A stretch of DNA of 64,000 nt from positions 124,001 through 188,000 of the forward strand of contig JAACJK010000229.1 in the NCBI GenBank assembly GCA_013368325.1. Reading direction: 5' to 3'. Of this stretch, positions 24,624 through 35,782 are shown in pieces (within the stretch, counting starts at the first letter, position 1; every line of letters starts with the position of its first letter). The stretch is from Ephemerocybe angulata (Eukaryota; Basidiomycota; Agaricomycetes; Agaricales; Psathyrellaceae). The position numbers and the translations under genes were made by a program. The notes below the pieces were generated by a model. It searched no databases. It saw nothing but the letters and a program-made list of their open reading frames with translations, and had not been told where the DNA came from.

Positions 24624-25872
24624 GGGTGAGGGAACGGAGGAACGCGTTCAATCTGATATCATGCGACTGCACTGGTTGCCTCCCATCAGATCCGGTGAGT
24701 TTGACGCGCGGCCGATTTGAGCACCGGCGCATGCTCTCGACTCCAGAAAGCCAGCGAAGGGTCCAAAACCACGGGTTATACTTGCTATGTGAGTGTATCC
24801 CATTTGATTTTAGTCTTCAGTGGTGCTGATGCTCTTCGTCGTTTCTCCGAATTCGGTATCGATAGGATTTCAAAGATATGCACATGTACAAGATATGCCT
24901 GAATTTCTCTTTCTGCCAATGGCCCTGGAATCCACCCTTCCCGCCATATTGACCAATGCCAATTGTTTCCTCACTTACTGGGTACCAATTGATTTCTGGC
25001 ATACACACAATCGGTAAAACACACGAGACAGAAATAAGCGCCCATCATTGTGCCAGCGACCGGGCGACGCCTGACGAGTTTGGGAGCGGTTGTGGAGAGA
25101 TCCAAAAGATACACCAGTGCTTATGTTACTCGCAGATGGTGCAAGGACAAGCACAGGCAGCCAGCCATCCCTACTATATTATCCATATGTCCCCATTTCG
25201 TTTGCGCATGTTTGCTCGTAACCACTTGGACCTCTCGATACCGTTTTCCGCTTTTCTTCGTTTCGCTTTATATTGAGCCTCTCTCTTAGTCCTCAATCTG
25301 GATGTAATTGTTATGTGTGCTTGGACGCTCCTCTGTTCATGACCACAGTACGCGTGCATTTCCAATTGTTGCGTTTCTCACCTTTTGTCGCCTCTCGGAC
25401 CATGGTCCCTCCGCTGGTGTTGCAATTGTTCTTTGCCCGTGCTTAAATAGAACGCGATTCTCTTACTATTTTGCCCAGATTACTAGTCAGTTTCCTGTTT
25501 CATCTCCTTCACTGCAGCCGGTTCTTCACCGATATCGTGATCCTCGCCTACGCTGTTGGTCTGCACGGCAGTGACGCTCAAATATTTCCATGGAAGATTA
25601 AGCAGGCTCTATTTTCGAGGGCCGTTGATAGTAGTAGATACACACCTGGGATATCTCATCCCGGAGCGGAGCCCGGACATCTTGTGCGTATCTAACAAAC
25701 ATGGCCGAACTCCACGGACCTTGCAAGGGATCACCCGAAGGGAGGACGATGACTTCAGGATCATACAAGTCCAAATTGATAGAACGATCTGTCAAAATTC
25801 GGCGTTGAACTCTTTCCTCCACACCACCAATCCACTCGATCCGGTCGATATATACTTTTATATCGGCCCTCG
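24624..25872. other. Intergenic region between two divergent genes
   Basis: No gene recognised. Contains the upstream regions of the MYND gene (minus) and of the F-box gene (plus). A TATA-like TATATACTTTTATAT is at 25849-25863, about 10-25 bp before the chosen F-box ATG at 25873, so transcription may start very close to that codon or the start codon may lie further in. Confidence 0.4.
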
Positions 25873-27998
25873 ATGCGCTCGAGTATCACATCTGAAGCTA
25901 GTCCAGCGAGTATAGCGCATCTTCCCATCGAATTGCACATCTTGATTGTGCGTTACCTCGCCACCAGGCCTCGAAGCCTCTTTTCACTGATCCAGGTCCG
26001 CCATTTCTCGTTGATTCCTATCCGTACCCTACTTTTATCTCCCCGTGAACAATTTCTAACTTCTTCGAGATAGACATGTCACGCGCTTCATACCATCTAC
26101 ACCTCTAAACCTCTCTGGACCGCCGCTCTGCACGTAGTATGTGAGCGCGATGCATTGTTCTTCCCCTCGTACCCCATCGAGACAATGAGCGTGCATCAAA
26201 TCATGCGCGCATGTCTGTCCCCGGACCTGTGGAACGAACGGGTGCGCCGTGGTGATGGGATGAAACCGACAGGAGTAAGACCGTTGGTCGATGCCCATCG
26301 AGCCTCCGACGAGCAATCGAAGACGGACGACTACAACCGAGTGTACTTCGTCCCGGGTGGCCGATATCTTCTAGAACACGCGTACGGGGTTCTGCGTCTC
26401 TGGGACCTTGGGCTCCCCTCCATCCTCCAGCCATCCCGCTCGGATCAAAGGGACGAACTAAGGGTCGTCGACTCAGTCATTACCTCCGATGGTAAAGTCG
26501 GAAGTGTACCGGGCGAGGAGTCTGACGGGGAAGTTGAATTCGTTGTTCATCCGTCGCCAAACGAGATGCGATTCAGGGTGTGGATTGTACCTAGCCCCGT
26601 GAAGGCGCGCGGAGGTGTGAGGTGCGTTATCATAAGCATTGGTATATATACGCGGCTAATTGTGATCCCTACATACGTCGCGCGGTATCTAAGATGCACA
26701 TCCTCAATCTACGAAATCGACCTCTCTGTAGCAGAGCCCAGATTCGAGCTGCTGGCATCCCTAACACTCCTCACACCAGCGGGCTACACCGCAACTTGGT
26801 ATTGGGGGGACCTCAGTATGCTTGGGAACACGGCCGTATTTCACTCCCGCAACGTCGTCATTGTGTGGAATTTTGTTCTGAATCGTGCAAGGGTATGGAG
26901 TGTGCAAGGTTGGACTGCGGGACCTGATCTGGTAACTTGGCCATATCCACGTTTGGCGAATGTACTGACTCTTTGATGCAGCTCTTTCGGTCAGAATCAT
27001 GGATATACATCATTCGACCCAGAAGTGCTCTTGCGTGGCCCGTCCCACCTACCTCTGCTCTCATACCCATAGGCAGTCATACCCTCGACCTAAGGTCTTC
27101 CGACACAATCCATAACCCACCGCCATGCTATGCCGTACTATACGAGTCCCTCCCCACACCCTCCAGTGCTCACACCCCTATCCCGTCGAAGAAGCCTCTC
27201 GGCCGTACGCTCTCGCATTGGTATAACAGCCATACCGGCATTCCTGCTTTGTGGGACGTCCTGAAGGGCATTCCCCCAAGCGCAATCAGGGCGGTAGGAA
27301 ACGTCGAACGCTACACCTTGGATCTCCCCGTCCAAGGGGCGCGAGAGTGGGTAGACTGGGCGGAGAAGACGCCCGTGGAACTCGAAGATGAGAATATGCA
27401 GCGCTTGAGTGACCTGCGCCGAGAACTCCATGGCGAGACCGGAGGGGCTGGGGGGTCCGACTCGGAGCCACGGGCTAAGCTAAGGAGGGTTGCGGAGTTC
27501 GAGGTGCCTGGCCTGAATCGGAACACGTACTGCCTCTACAGGCTTTCGGGCGATATGCTGTTCACGCTTTATCTTGGGTGCCTGCCTGGATGGCAGCTGG
27601 GCGTCGTATGGTCGGATTTCGCTTCCAATTCTTCGCTCGACACTCCGACCTCAGCATCCCTCCCACTCCATCAGCCAAACGACTCAGACCGCGAAGCTTC
27701 GATCGCCGGCGGGGGTAATGGGACGCCTACAACACCGAAGGTGGATAAGGGAAAGAGGCGCGCTGATCCCGAGCCTGTTGAAATCGAGGAAGTCCTTAGT
27801 GGTCGAAGTGGAGTTACGGGGCTAAACTTTACGGACCATGAGCTAGATAGGGATAGCATTTGCTCCTTCACGTTCTGCTCCGCGAGCGGCCGCGTCGCGT
27901 ACTCCTACATCGAGAACCAGGATGGCCGAGGGCGTGGTCGGGCAAGGGTGCAGGTTTTGGACTTCTGGGAAGGAGTGCGGGTGGGGCCTGCGCCGTGA
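25873..27998 (+). CDS. F-box protein, paralogue 1 of the 62.3-kb gene
   Basis: Exons 25873-25995, 26074-26621, 26694-26931 and 26982-27998; 641 aa. The 72-bp intron 2 is a multiple of three and open, so it can be mistaken for coding sequence; the paralogue at 62.3 kb lacks it and confirms the splice (GGV joined to RCTSSIYEIDL). The N-terminus is F-box-like: AHLPIELHILIVRYLATRP, then an intron, then TCHALHTIYTSK. Conserved middle motifs include FFPSYPIETMSVHQIMRACL and RVYFVPGGRYLLEH...LRLWDLGLPSI. The C-terminal half has a disordered Ser/Glu-rich part and ends in GRVAYSYIENQ. It is likely an SCF adaptor with beta-strand-rich substrate region; target unknown. Confidence 0.85.
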
Positions 27999-28640
27999 AA
28001 GGATACGATCGACTTAACTAACTCGTTTTTAGTTTCTCCATACAGTTTATCTCAGAGGCGCTGCTTTCCGGTGAGAGTGGTGGTTGCATCTTACCCTCAA
28101 CCTAGATCAGCGTCTGAACTATGTAATTTGGCGTACAAGTTGCAAGTCAGGAACTATACTTGAGCAAAAGCAGGCCAAACAATACGATAAAATTAAGCGG
28201 TCGGTAGAAGGTAAGATAGACTCCAAACCCGGAGTCTAGGCCAAAGGCAGGGGAGAAAGCTTGGGCAGACATGATGGTAAAGTTGCTTTGATATGGTGGT
28301 CCACAGCGATGAAGGAGGCAGGAAAATCGCCATCTCGTCTTTCAGGCTCGGGGAAACTGTAGTTAGAAGTAGGTCAAAAGGGATATGATAACATTGAACG
28401 CTAGGTAACGGGTAAGGCACGAGAGAGAAGAACATAATGGAAATATAAAAGGAAAATATAGTGGGATAGAAACGGGGCTCCGTGGCTCCGTTGGCAGTAG
28501 CCGCCGCGGGAGGTATAGTACAAAGTGAGATAGGGAGGGGAATTCTTCGGTAAGAGGTAGCTGCGTCGTGGTCGACTGAAGAATGTATGGGCAATGCACC
28601 TTCGAAGAGTCAGCTCAAAAACCATAGCCGAGCAAAAATC
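27999..28640 (-). repeat. 3' module of the repeated small-protein locus (copy A)
   Basis: Read on the minus strand, 28380-28640 shares blocks with the downstream parts of the loci at 31.7-32.1, 33.3-33.55, 38.3-38.7, 39.15-39.55 and 45.75-46.14 kb. The shared blocks are GACTCTTCGAA with a following splice-like TGCAG, GAGGCGGCTACYGCCAA, and CTACCGAGCGTTTAAT-like words near TATCATATCCC. No coding frame is credible. 27999-28190 is the 3' flank of the F-box gene. Confidence 0.6.
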
Positions 28641-28776
28641 CACTTACAGCTCGCCTCGATAACTTATCGAGAGAGGATTACTTGGTCTTCCCATCCAAAG
28701 TAAGTTCACAAAGCTATATCCCAGAAAATCGTACAACGCACGTTCAGTTCTTGCCAGGAATAAAGACCCCAAGGTC

Positions 28777-28976
28777 TCATGGGGAGGGCCGAGTGATGGA
28801 TGTAGGGCGGGGTGCCTCGACATAAGGCGCCGAGCAGAGAGCCTTCGCAACTAGGACTTTTGCACCAGTCGCGGCAGGGCAGGTAGCGCTGGTGATGACC
28901 ACAAACTCCAAGCCGAGGTCAATTGCAAGAGCGAAAGCATAAAGTCTTGCGAAAGCCTGGGGGGACATAGTGCGAC
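28777..28976 (-). pseudogene. Copy A of the HE(F/Y)LGVE small-protein gene, frame-shifted
   Basis: The minus-strand ATG at about 28968 and its core promoter (CTATATATGGGGGG near 29028-29041, then AGGCAATACCCATATTTCTC) align with copy B at 31.3-31.7 kb. The coding part is diverged and shifted: the end of the motif region is recognisable as nucleotides (TGGGGTCTTTATTCCTGGCAAGAACTGA versus TGGGTCTTCATCCCTGACGAGAACTGA in copy B), but the open frame from the ATG now gives a 63-aa unrelated peptide. It is interpreted as a decayed or neofunctionalised copy. Confidence 0.55.
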
Positions 28977-29374
28977 GACGGGAGTTAGAAGGGGAGAAAT
29001 ATGGGTATTGCCTCCCGCGTCCCCCCATATATAGCTTCAGAAAGCTGGACAAAGGATTGGACGGCCAATTACAATTGATCGCGGTTCATACACAGTGACC
29101 TGACGTCACGCGCATGATGCCACCGACGCGACGCGTTTTTCTCTTTCACTTTCAGGAAACGTCTTTTCCTTTGTCTCTGGCGCTTATATACGCCATTTCG
29201 CTTCACTCATACTTACGGCTCGATAGCGAGCCCATTTTTTCGTTGCCCACCCTTGCCACTTTCCCCGTACTCGCACTTATATTCTCCTCGTGCCGGCTTG
29301 AGGTTCGCCCCATCTACCACAGGTTCGCGCATTGCCGCATCAAGCACGCAGCGAGCACCAATACATAGGCAATA

Positions 29375-29787
29375 AATAGTCGCTGAAACCCCTATACCCG
29401 GTTCGAGGGTCATTCAATGGGTGACTTTCCATAACGCTAAATAAAATCTGGGATAGCTTTCAGGGTTGGCGGAGTTTAAATCACGGCATTTTCTATTTTT
29501 CCAAACCACAGCTGCTTTTGCGCCTCCAAGGTTGGCCCATCATTCATATCCGGACTTCCATCCACATAAGTGCATACTGCCCCTGTCGCGGACTATGGCC
29601 ATCCCTCATTCCCGAGGCGATTTTGTATACAGACCTTAGACCGTCGACTAAATAGGCAATAAGTTCGAAAAGTTCTACCCTCGAAGCTTTCTTGCACAAA
29701 GAAGACGACCAGATCCAAGGTGAGAAGATGACAATGGCTGTGGTCATTGAATGACTCTCGAACCGGGTATAGGGGTTTCGGCGCCCA
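29375..29787. mobile_element. About 0.4-kb TIR element (MITE-like)
   Basis: A 38-bp inverted repeat frames the segment: left arm 29382-29419 and right arm 29745-29782. They share CATTGAATGA and CTCGAACCGGGTATAGGGG, with 36 of 38 positions matching. The ends resemble those of the 1.38-kb elements nearby (AAATAG...CCC...GGTTCGAGGGT), so it is probably a deletion derivative of the same family. The interior has no credible coding frame. Confidence 0.65.
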
Positions 29788-29846
29788 TCGCGTCTTGCAA
29801 GCCGGCTCGGGTTCGAACCCCGCCGCTTGGTTCCGAACCAGCGACT

Positions 29847-31225
29847 AAATAGGCGCCGAGATCCCCTGACTTGGTCCATGGGAGGTTGAATGGTCAGACC
29901 CACTTTTCGATGAGCACCCAAATTTCCTTATACTACACGACCTTTATGCACAGAATTTCGATTGTAGGCCCAGTAGAACCGGGGTTACGAAGCAAGAGTC
30001 AGTCGAACCACCCGCCGACTCGGAGTTTGAACTGAACTCGCGAAATTAAAAGCTTCCGCGACCTGGCGCATGCTCTGCGCCCGGCATGCTAGGCCCTTTA
30101 TCCATGTCTGAGCATAGGTAATTACGAGCCACCGAGCGTCCAAGTGTCGGGAGGGTCGAGTCGCCCAACTTGCTGAAGAAGTGCGAGAAGACTACCATCA
30201 TGGGAGATCTCGTTTCTTTCAGTTCGACTTGGCGGGACTTCTGTGGAAGGTATGGCATAGCAGGCTCCAGCAGGCCCAACCTTGCACGCCATTTGCGGAT
30301 AGCGCAGAGCGATTCTGACCGGGATTTCGACGATAGGGCGGGGAAGACGTCGGCAATTCGCGGCGGGCGCTGCACTGACCTCCGAACCCCCTTCTTAGAA
30401 TTCCAAGAAGCTACAGGACAAAGGTTGCTAATAACGAGTCACAACGGATCTAAAGATATATTCTGGAACACCAGCTACTGTGGAGGTAAGGAGTTACGAG
30501 TCCGGTGGTCACATTCACGGTTGCCGTCACTACATAAGCGGGAACGAGGCGCGTTCGGGTGTCCTGCTAAAACGGGACACGGCCGGCTCGTCAAGACTCA
30601 GGAGGGCACCTCAGGGCATGCGATCTGCTAAAATTAATCCGTTTGTCTGGACCAGCAGTCGGGGAATTCGCAGATGGTCACCGGCAGAGTTCCCGCGCTC
30701 CCCAGTTGCTTTGCTTTGATTTCCAGTTTCGTGTTGAATATTAAATTCAATGCAGACTGGCCGACGGCCGTGCGACGGCGCGCTATTTGGTGCGCGCTTT
30801 ACCTGGATCTTGGCATTTAAATTGAAGTAGACGATCTCAGTTCACTCTCATGACCCCAGTTTGGTTGACTCCAGGAATAGCACTACACACACAGGTCGGG
30901 CACTGCCGTGATATTGTATCGAACACTTTTTCTTGGGCCCTCTGCGGAAGGTTCCACGGAGGACTGATGCTCCACCACTGACAGGAGCACACGCCGGGCG
31001 GGCGTGTGACAGGCATGCGCAGTGGCTCACTTCGATGCGTCTTTCGAAAATCGGGGTGCGGTGTGATTTAATCTTGACTCGGGACCCCGATTCTAGTCGC
31101 TCTACAATCGAAACGTTTCAAGCCCGAAGGATTGTGATTATCAAAAGGTTCATGGGGCACAGAGGACAATGAATTTGGTGGTTGAACCACCCTCGAACCG
31201 GGTCGAGGGTCCTCGGCGCCTATTT
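29847..31225. mobile_element. 1.38-kb non-autonomous TIR element, copy B
   Basis: The ends AAATAGGCGCCGAG (29847) and its inverse CTCGGCGCCTATTT (to 31225) frame a segment without a convincing transposase. Beyond the first 14 bases the arms stay partly similar for about 42 bp. The same element lies inverted at 40069-41443, with matching internal blocks (for example ACCCGCCGACTCGGAGTTTGAA, the GGCGCATGCTCTGCGCCCGG region and the TCCGTGGAACCTTCCG region). Both copies sit directly upstream of an intact small-protein gene. Confidence 0.7.
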
Positions 31226-31346
31226 CCGTCCCCGCTCGCTGCGTGGTCATGCGGCGATGCCCGAACCCGATCTGGTTTGCCATGGGCTTTGGTCTCAAGA
31301 ACCCCGCTTTGGACGATCAGATATATCCTTTGTGCATTGTCGTGAG

Positions 31347-31360
31347 GCTATATAAGGGGG
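31347..31360 (+). promoter_or_regulatory. TATA-type core promoter of the copy B small-protein gene
   Basis: GCTATATAAGGGGG lies about 80 bp before the ATG at 31430. The same box is kept at copy C (39934-39947, minus) and, with changes, at copy A, which supports a real core promoter. Confidence 0.6.
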
Positions 31361-31429
31361 GGCACAGGAGAGACAATGCCCATTTTCTTTCCCCCCTTCC
31401 GACTCCCCCCTCGTCGCCTTTGCCCAATC

Positions 31430-31696
31430 ATGTCCGTGTCACAGGCTTTTGCATCTGCTCCCGTCACTGGCACGGCAGGACCGGCCAACCACGAGTTTCT
31501 TGGGGTCGAGGCTTGGGTCGCCATCCCCGACAACGCTGGAGTCGACGATTCTACCGGCGCTGCCTCCACTTCTGCGACTGTTGTCGCTGCGCAGGCTGGG
31601 AACTCTGGACTCAATGTCGAGTTCAACTGGACCATGGACCCCTGCCACGAGTACCTCGGTGTCGAGGAATGGGTCTTCATCCCTGACGAGAACTGA
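31430..31696 (+). CDS. Small protein with two HE(F/Y)LGVE motifs, copy B
   Basis: 88 aa, no intron within the coding part. The protein has an internal duplication: NHEFLGVEAWVAIPDN near residues 23-38 and CHEYLGVEEWVFIPDE near the C-terminus, separated by an Ala/Ser/Thr-rich linker. There is no signal peptide, transmembrane segment, CaaX end or dibasic site. An intron-like segment follows the stop codon (GTACGTT...GGATTGACAG), conserved in copy C, suggesting a spliced 3' UTR. Copy C (39642-39866, minus) encodes the same protein with indels of 6, 15 and 21 nt, all multiples of three. That indicates selection on the protein. The family is not recognised. Confidence 0.7.
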   Translation: MSVSQAFASAPVTGTAGPANHEFLGVEAWVAIPDNAGVDDSTGAASTSATVVAAQAGNSGLNVEFNWTMDPCHEYLGVEEWVFIPDEN

Positions 31697-32110
31697 TGGT
31701 ACGTTGTACAATTTGACGGGCTATAGCATTGTGAACTTACTTTGGATTGACAGACGAAGTCGTCTCCTCTCTCTCGATAAATTATCGAGAAGCTGAGTGA
31801 CGATAATGGCGAGCTGTAAGTCGATTTCTGGTTGGAGATGATTCTTGAGCTGACTCTTCGAATGTGCAGGACAAGCCTCCGGACGAGGATTCCTGTTCTT
31901 ATTGCACTTTGTATCATAATTTGTTGTATTTTCTCTTGCGCATTTGACCTTATATTCTACCTTCCGAGGCGGCTACCGCCAAGGGGGCCCCGTTTCCTAT
32001 TTTACTGTGTTTTCCCTTTCTATTTCTATTAAGCTCCTTTCTCTCGTACCTTACCCTCTACCGAGCGTTTGATGGTATCATATCCCTTTTGACCCACTTC
32101 TAACTATTAG
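31697..32110 (+). repeat. 3' module of copy B
   Basis: Contains the 3'-UTR-like intron, the TTATCGAGA blocks, ACTCTTCGAATGTGCAG, GAGGCGGCTACCGCCAAGG and ACCGAGCGTTTGATGGTATCATATCCC. These words recur at each of the other copies, always in the same order. Confidence 0.6.
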
Positions 32111-32139
32111 TTGGGCCGAGACGACTCGCCCGCCTTGCG

Positions 32140-32420
32140 TGATGCAGACCCCAATTGAATCCCGCGCCACCATAAAATATCAAGATACCGTGCAAGTGAA
32201 GTGCATGGTAAATGGTAGACTCGTGACCACCCAGCTTCGAGGATTCCTGTTCTCATTCCCCTGTGTATTACTTAGACTCTCTGTAACTCCCGTGTTCATG
32301 TTCATCGCATTTTCTCTTGCATCTTTTATTTTATATCTCAATTATGTTCTTCTATATCGTACCTTGCCTTCCACCAATTCAAGAATGTCGACGCATTCTT
32401 TGGCAAAAATAACGGATAAT
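32140..32420 (+). repeat. Partial 3' module resembling the 38.5-38.7 kb copy
   Basis: TTCGAGGAT, CCCTGTGTATTA, AGACTCTCTGT, GTTCATGTTC and CTCAATTATGT match, in inverted order, the segment 38520-38660. No gene recognised. Confidence 0.5.
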
Positions 32421-32859
32421 GAGGGTGAAGCTGCCGCTGTGACCGGCTCAAGTCCCGGCTGGACGCGAGCCTACTTACCTTGGCTCAGCAGAATGCGTGA
32501 GTCAGTTCAATCTCCTTTGTCATTCTGGCACGCGATGTCACCGCCTGGCGCAGCGCACTCTTCTCTCTTGCTCTCAAACCAGAAGCCATCCATCTAAATG
32601 CCTGAAGTACGCTGTCTACCCTAGAATACGTGAGTATATGGTTCACTACTTCCCCACCGCATCCGAACTCTGATCTCAGTGCTTCAAGTTTTTGACAGAT
32701 GTCGATCGACTTCGACCTCCAATCCTTTTGATCGATTAGATGGCGATGAGGACCAGTGAGCTCGAGGGAAACAGTACGGTCGGTACATACTTACGTCTCT
32801 CAAAGCTCGCAGTCTTATAGCGGCTTGCTTGCCTCTTATCTTCCTTTAAGCAGGCGCTG

Positions 32860-33560
32860 GCTTTGTTGTCTTTACGAGGTTATACGATGCTGTTTCCAGG
32901 TCACAGAGCACGGTGGGGATTTTCGAATTCGGTAGGCATGGGGCCGTGGATGGGGCGGATGCGCATCAGAGACGAGCTAGTTAGCGCTGGTAGAAATGTT
33001 GAAGCCAACAATGCTACCAGCGCTACCTGCACTGCGACTGGTGTCGCTGCGAAGGCTCTGGACTCAGGGCTCAATGTCGAGCTCGCCAAGCGTCAAGTTC
33101 ACATCTGTCCCTGGGGCGGGCAGGGACGCTGGCCATGAGCTCCTTTGTGTTGAAGATGATAAGTTATCGAGAGCGCCAAGGTTTATGGGAGAGAGAGGTA
33201 GATGGATTTCTGGTTGGAGATGAGTTCAGAGTCTTGGGCTGACTGTTGGAATGTACAGCGCCTAGGCAGTCTTTAGTCGACCACGAGACCGCTGCCGCCT
33301 GCCGAGGGATTCCTGTTCCTATTCCACTTCGTATTATAATTTGTTGCTTTTGCCTCGGAAGGTAGAAGGTAATATGCAATGCGCGAGAGCAGCCCTCTTG
33401 CGCATTCTATATTTCCTTCTGCCTTCTGAGGCGGCTACAGCCAAGGGAACCCCTTTCCTATTTCGCTTTGCCCTTTCCATTCCCATTATGTTCTTCTCCA
33501 ACGCATCTTATCCTCTACCGAGCGTTTAATGCTATCATATCCCTTTTAACGTACGTACTT
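32860..33560 (+). pseudogene. Copy D of the small-protein locus, degenerate
   Basis: Coding remnants (ACCAGCGCTACCTGCACTGCGACTG...GTCGCTGCG and CTCAATGTCGAG) align with the middle of copy B, but both HE(F/Y)LGVE motifs are lost. The following 3' module (33150-33560) is well preserved, including GAGGCGGCTACAGCCAAGG and ACCGAGCGTTTAATGCTATCATATCCC. Confidence 0.5.
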
Positions 33561-33740
33561 CTAAGTTCTAACTATCAGTTTGCCCGCGAGACGTATCGCC
33601 CGGCTTACATGATTCAAACGCCCAGTTAATTGGTGTTACCTTGTTAGGACAGACGGCTTCGTGCGTGATACATTATCTCCCTCCCAAATCTATTACAGTG
33701 ACTTTCAAGATATACAGATACGAAGAAAATGAGTTGCATG

Positions 33741-34613
33741 TTATTGCTGTTTGCACCTAACCTGGCACTGGGTCCCGCGCGTGTGATGCGCGCGCATTTG
33801 GGCTCCAATCTTCCGATGTCGAGATCTCCACAACCAGAGCAGCTACAGACATGATTTTATGTGTGTTGAAAAGGTATTAGTGAGTTGTACACCCGGTTCC
33901 ATTTAGATTTACAAAATATGTGTTTTTGTCTTCGACCCAGAAATGGGTACCATTTCAGACTAATGTGCTACCTCTGCAAAAGGGACAGCATTTATCGTTT
34001 GGAAAAGTATATACAGATGTTTAGACTACCATAATACAATGCGCCATGTAGTTTATTTGCCATCTGGAGAGGTTTGAAGTATCAGACCAAGGGTACAAGG
34101 GTGAGCAGGCCGAAGGAAAACAGCCGGACCTCAATCAACGTACCGGGCCACCCACATGAGAGTTTCGGGCCAAGTAAATTGAGAATCGCACATTAAAGCA
34201 CGTTGCGCATTGCGTAGTGCAGAAATTTTTACAGTTTCCTTCGGCCTGCTCACCCTTGTACCCTTGGTCTGATACTTCAAACCTCTCCAGATGGCAAATA
34301 AACTACATGGCGCATTGTATTATGGTAGTCTAAACATCTGTATATACTTTTCCAAACGATAAATGCTGTCCCTTTTGCAGAGGTAGCACATTAGTCTGAA
34401 ATGGTACCCATTTCTGGGTCGAAGACAAAAACACATATTTTGTAAATCTAAATGGAACCGGGTGTACAACTCACTAATACCTTTTCAACACACATAAAAT
34501 CATGTCTGTAGCTGCTCTGGTTGTGGAGATCTCGACATCGGAAGATTGGAGCCCAAATGCGCGCGCATCACACGCGCGGGACCCAGTGCCAGGTTAGGTG
34601 CAAACAGCAATAA
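33741..34613. mobile_element. 873-bp hairpin: 379-bp inverted repeat with 115-bp spacer
   Basis: Left arm 33741-34119 and right arm 34235-34613 are exact reverse complements as far as can be read by eye. The outer end is TTATTGCTGTTTGCACC. The trinucleotide ATG flanks both sides (CATG before, ATGG after), consistent with a 3-bp target duplication. A related locus at about 39018 on the minus strand has the same flanks (ATGAG...then GGTACACTCC) without the insertion. No coding frame of note. It is a foldback-type insertion; transcripts through it would form a long double-stranded RNA. Confidence 0.8.
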
Positions 34614-34615
34614 AT

Positions 34616-35069
34616 GGTACACTCCTACGCCCGCAACAGGATGCCGCTGCCATAGTGACGACTAATCCATCGCTCAAGCTCTCAAGGGACGCCCGTCTGG
34701 CCATCCTCAATCACGCTCGCAGCAGCCTGCACCGTCCTCCGAGTCCTCCATATTCGTACTCAACCAGAAATTCGAATCATGCTTCCTCTCCGTCCGTCCC
34801 ATCCTTAGTATCCGGCCGCCGCCCTCGACCCAAAAGCCCACCGATACCAACTGCTTTTCAGTGTTGACATTGTCGGCATGACTAGTTGGCGCTGGTACAT
34901 GTGCTGTACGCTTATCTCGGATAGTATGTCCTCGATGGCAGCTTGGGATAGTTGGAGAGGGTGTCCTATATCTCGGTCGTGGGCGTTGCCGCTGGCTCGA
35001 GTGGGTGGGGAGGCGTCTGAATACGGTTGGTCGTTGAGTTCAACCAGGAGTCGCTCAGGATGTGCGCTG
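34616..35069. other. Tail segment shared with 38.8-39.02 kb; no gene confirmed
   Basis: Reads GGTACACTCCTACGCCCGCAACAGG onward and matches the inverse of 39018-38815 in several blocks. A plus-strand frame (…KLSRDARLAILNHA…, ending 34867) is open in this arm only and is not supported by the other copy. Confidence 0.35.
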
Positions 35070-35494
35070 CTAGAGGGTTGATCGCGCTGGAGTACGTCCG
35101 CGTCCTTGATATCTACTCCTAAGAACGCGGGTGAGAATTCTAGCTCGAGTCGCCTGGTAAGACGACGATATACCTTGTTCTCCTGAGCCTTTCTTTTGCT
35201 GCTGCTGTTTGTCTATTCGTGCTCTTGCACAGGTAGTGGCTGGACGGGGGGTAGGCCTTGACGTGGGATTTGCGCCGCGCAGGGAAGATTGGAGCTCCTC
35301 CGAGATGTTGGAAGTGTCCATCGCTCCGTTGAGTTTGGTGATATACCCAGAGACGGGGTTATCTTGGGTACACACGGTACTACCATTCAACGTCAACCAC
35401 CCCAGTGCTCGATTTGGTGGTGGTTGTAGGTGAGCGCTTCGCGTGTTTCTTCGTTTGCAAGGACTCTTTGCTAGGTATACGTGGGAAGTTAGGT

Positions 35495-35782
35495 CTAAGT
35501 ACGGATTTTTGCTTTGGGGGAAAGGAATGGATCGATCTCACCTTCTGTTCCTTGAACGGAGTCGGACTGCCCACTGGACCGCAATTCAGGTCCAGGACCG
35601 ATATTTCTTGATGTAGCGACACGGGGATCCCGGATAGTAGAAGAAAGCCGGTCGACTGCTAAGGACTCTGAGTCGGACATCTCGAGGTTCCGCTTCGCGG
35701 GTGAAGGTACAGTGGTATAGTGTGTACTGATGGCGAAAGTCAAAGCAACGGCCACCGTCGTTGTCACGACGCCTGGCCTCAT
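35495..35782 (-). CDS. Small hypothetical protein divergent from QCR6
   Basis: 95-aa open frame on the minus strand with an N-terminal hydrophobic segment (VVTTTVAVALTFAIS) that could be a membrane or mitochondrial presequence, then a hydrophilic Ser/Pro-rich part. Its ATG is about 270 bp from that of QCR6, so the two could share a bidirectional promoter. A second open frame continues at 35380-35622 and another at 35070-35396, so the C-terminus may be longer through unresolved introns. The family is not recognised. Confidence 0.4.
   Translation of the reverse strand: MRPGVVTTTVAVALTFAISTHYTTVPSPAKRNLEMSDSESLAVDRLSSTIRDPRVATSRNIGPGPELRSSGQSDSVQGTEGEIDPFLSPKAKIRT

Larger units (their letters stand above)
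29795..35000 (+). repeat. Left arm of a long diverged inverted duplication
   Basis: Order on the plus strand: TIR element, small-protein gene, 3' module, extra partial modules, then a tail (33.6-34.9 kb). The same order occurs on the minus strand from 41.5 down to 38.8 kb. Shared tail words include TGTTAGGAC, TTCGTGCGTG, CAAGATATACAG and GGTACACTCCTA, followed by CCGCAACAGGATGCCGC. The left arm is longer because it contains extra modules (32.1-33.56 kb) and the 873-bp hairpin insertion. Confidence 0.6.

Noticed and set aside
29795..29840. GGGTTCGAACCCC in the duplicated units as a tRNA-derived SINE B box
   Set aside because: The word is a palindrome, so the match to a Pol III B box is weak evidence; no A box or tRNA-like fold could be placed beside it.
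33741..34613. Hairpin as a pure assembly or amplification artefact
   Set aside because: The flanking ATG duplication and the unfilled related site near 39018 favour a real insertion, although reads should still be checked.
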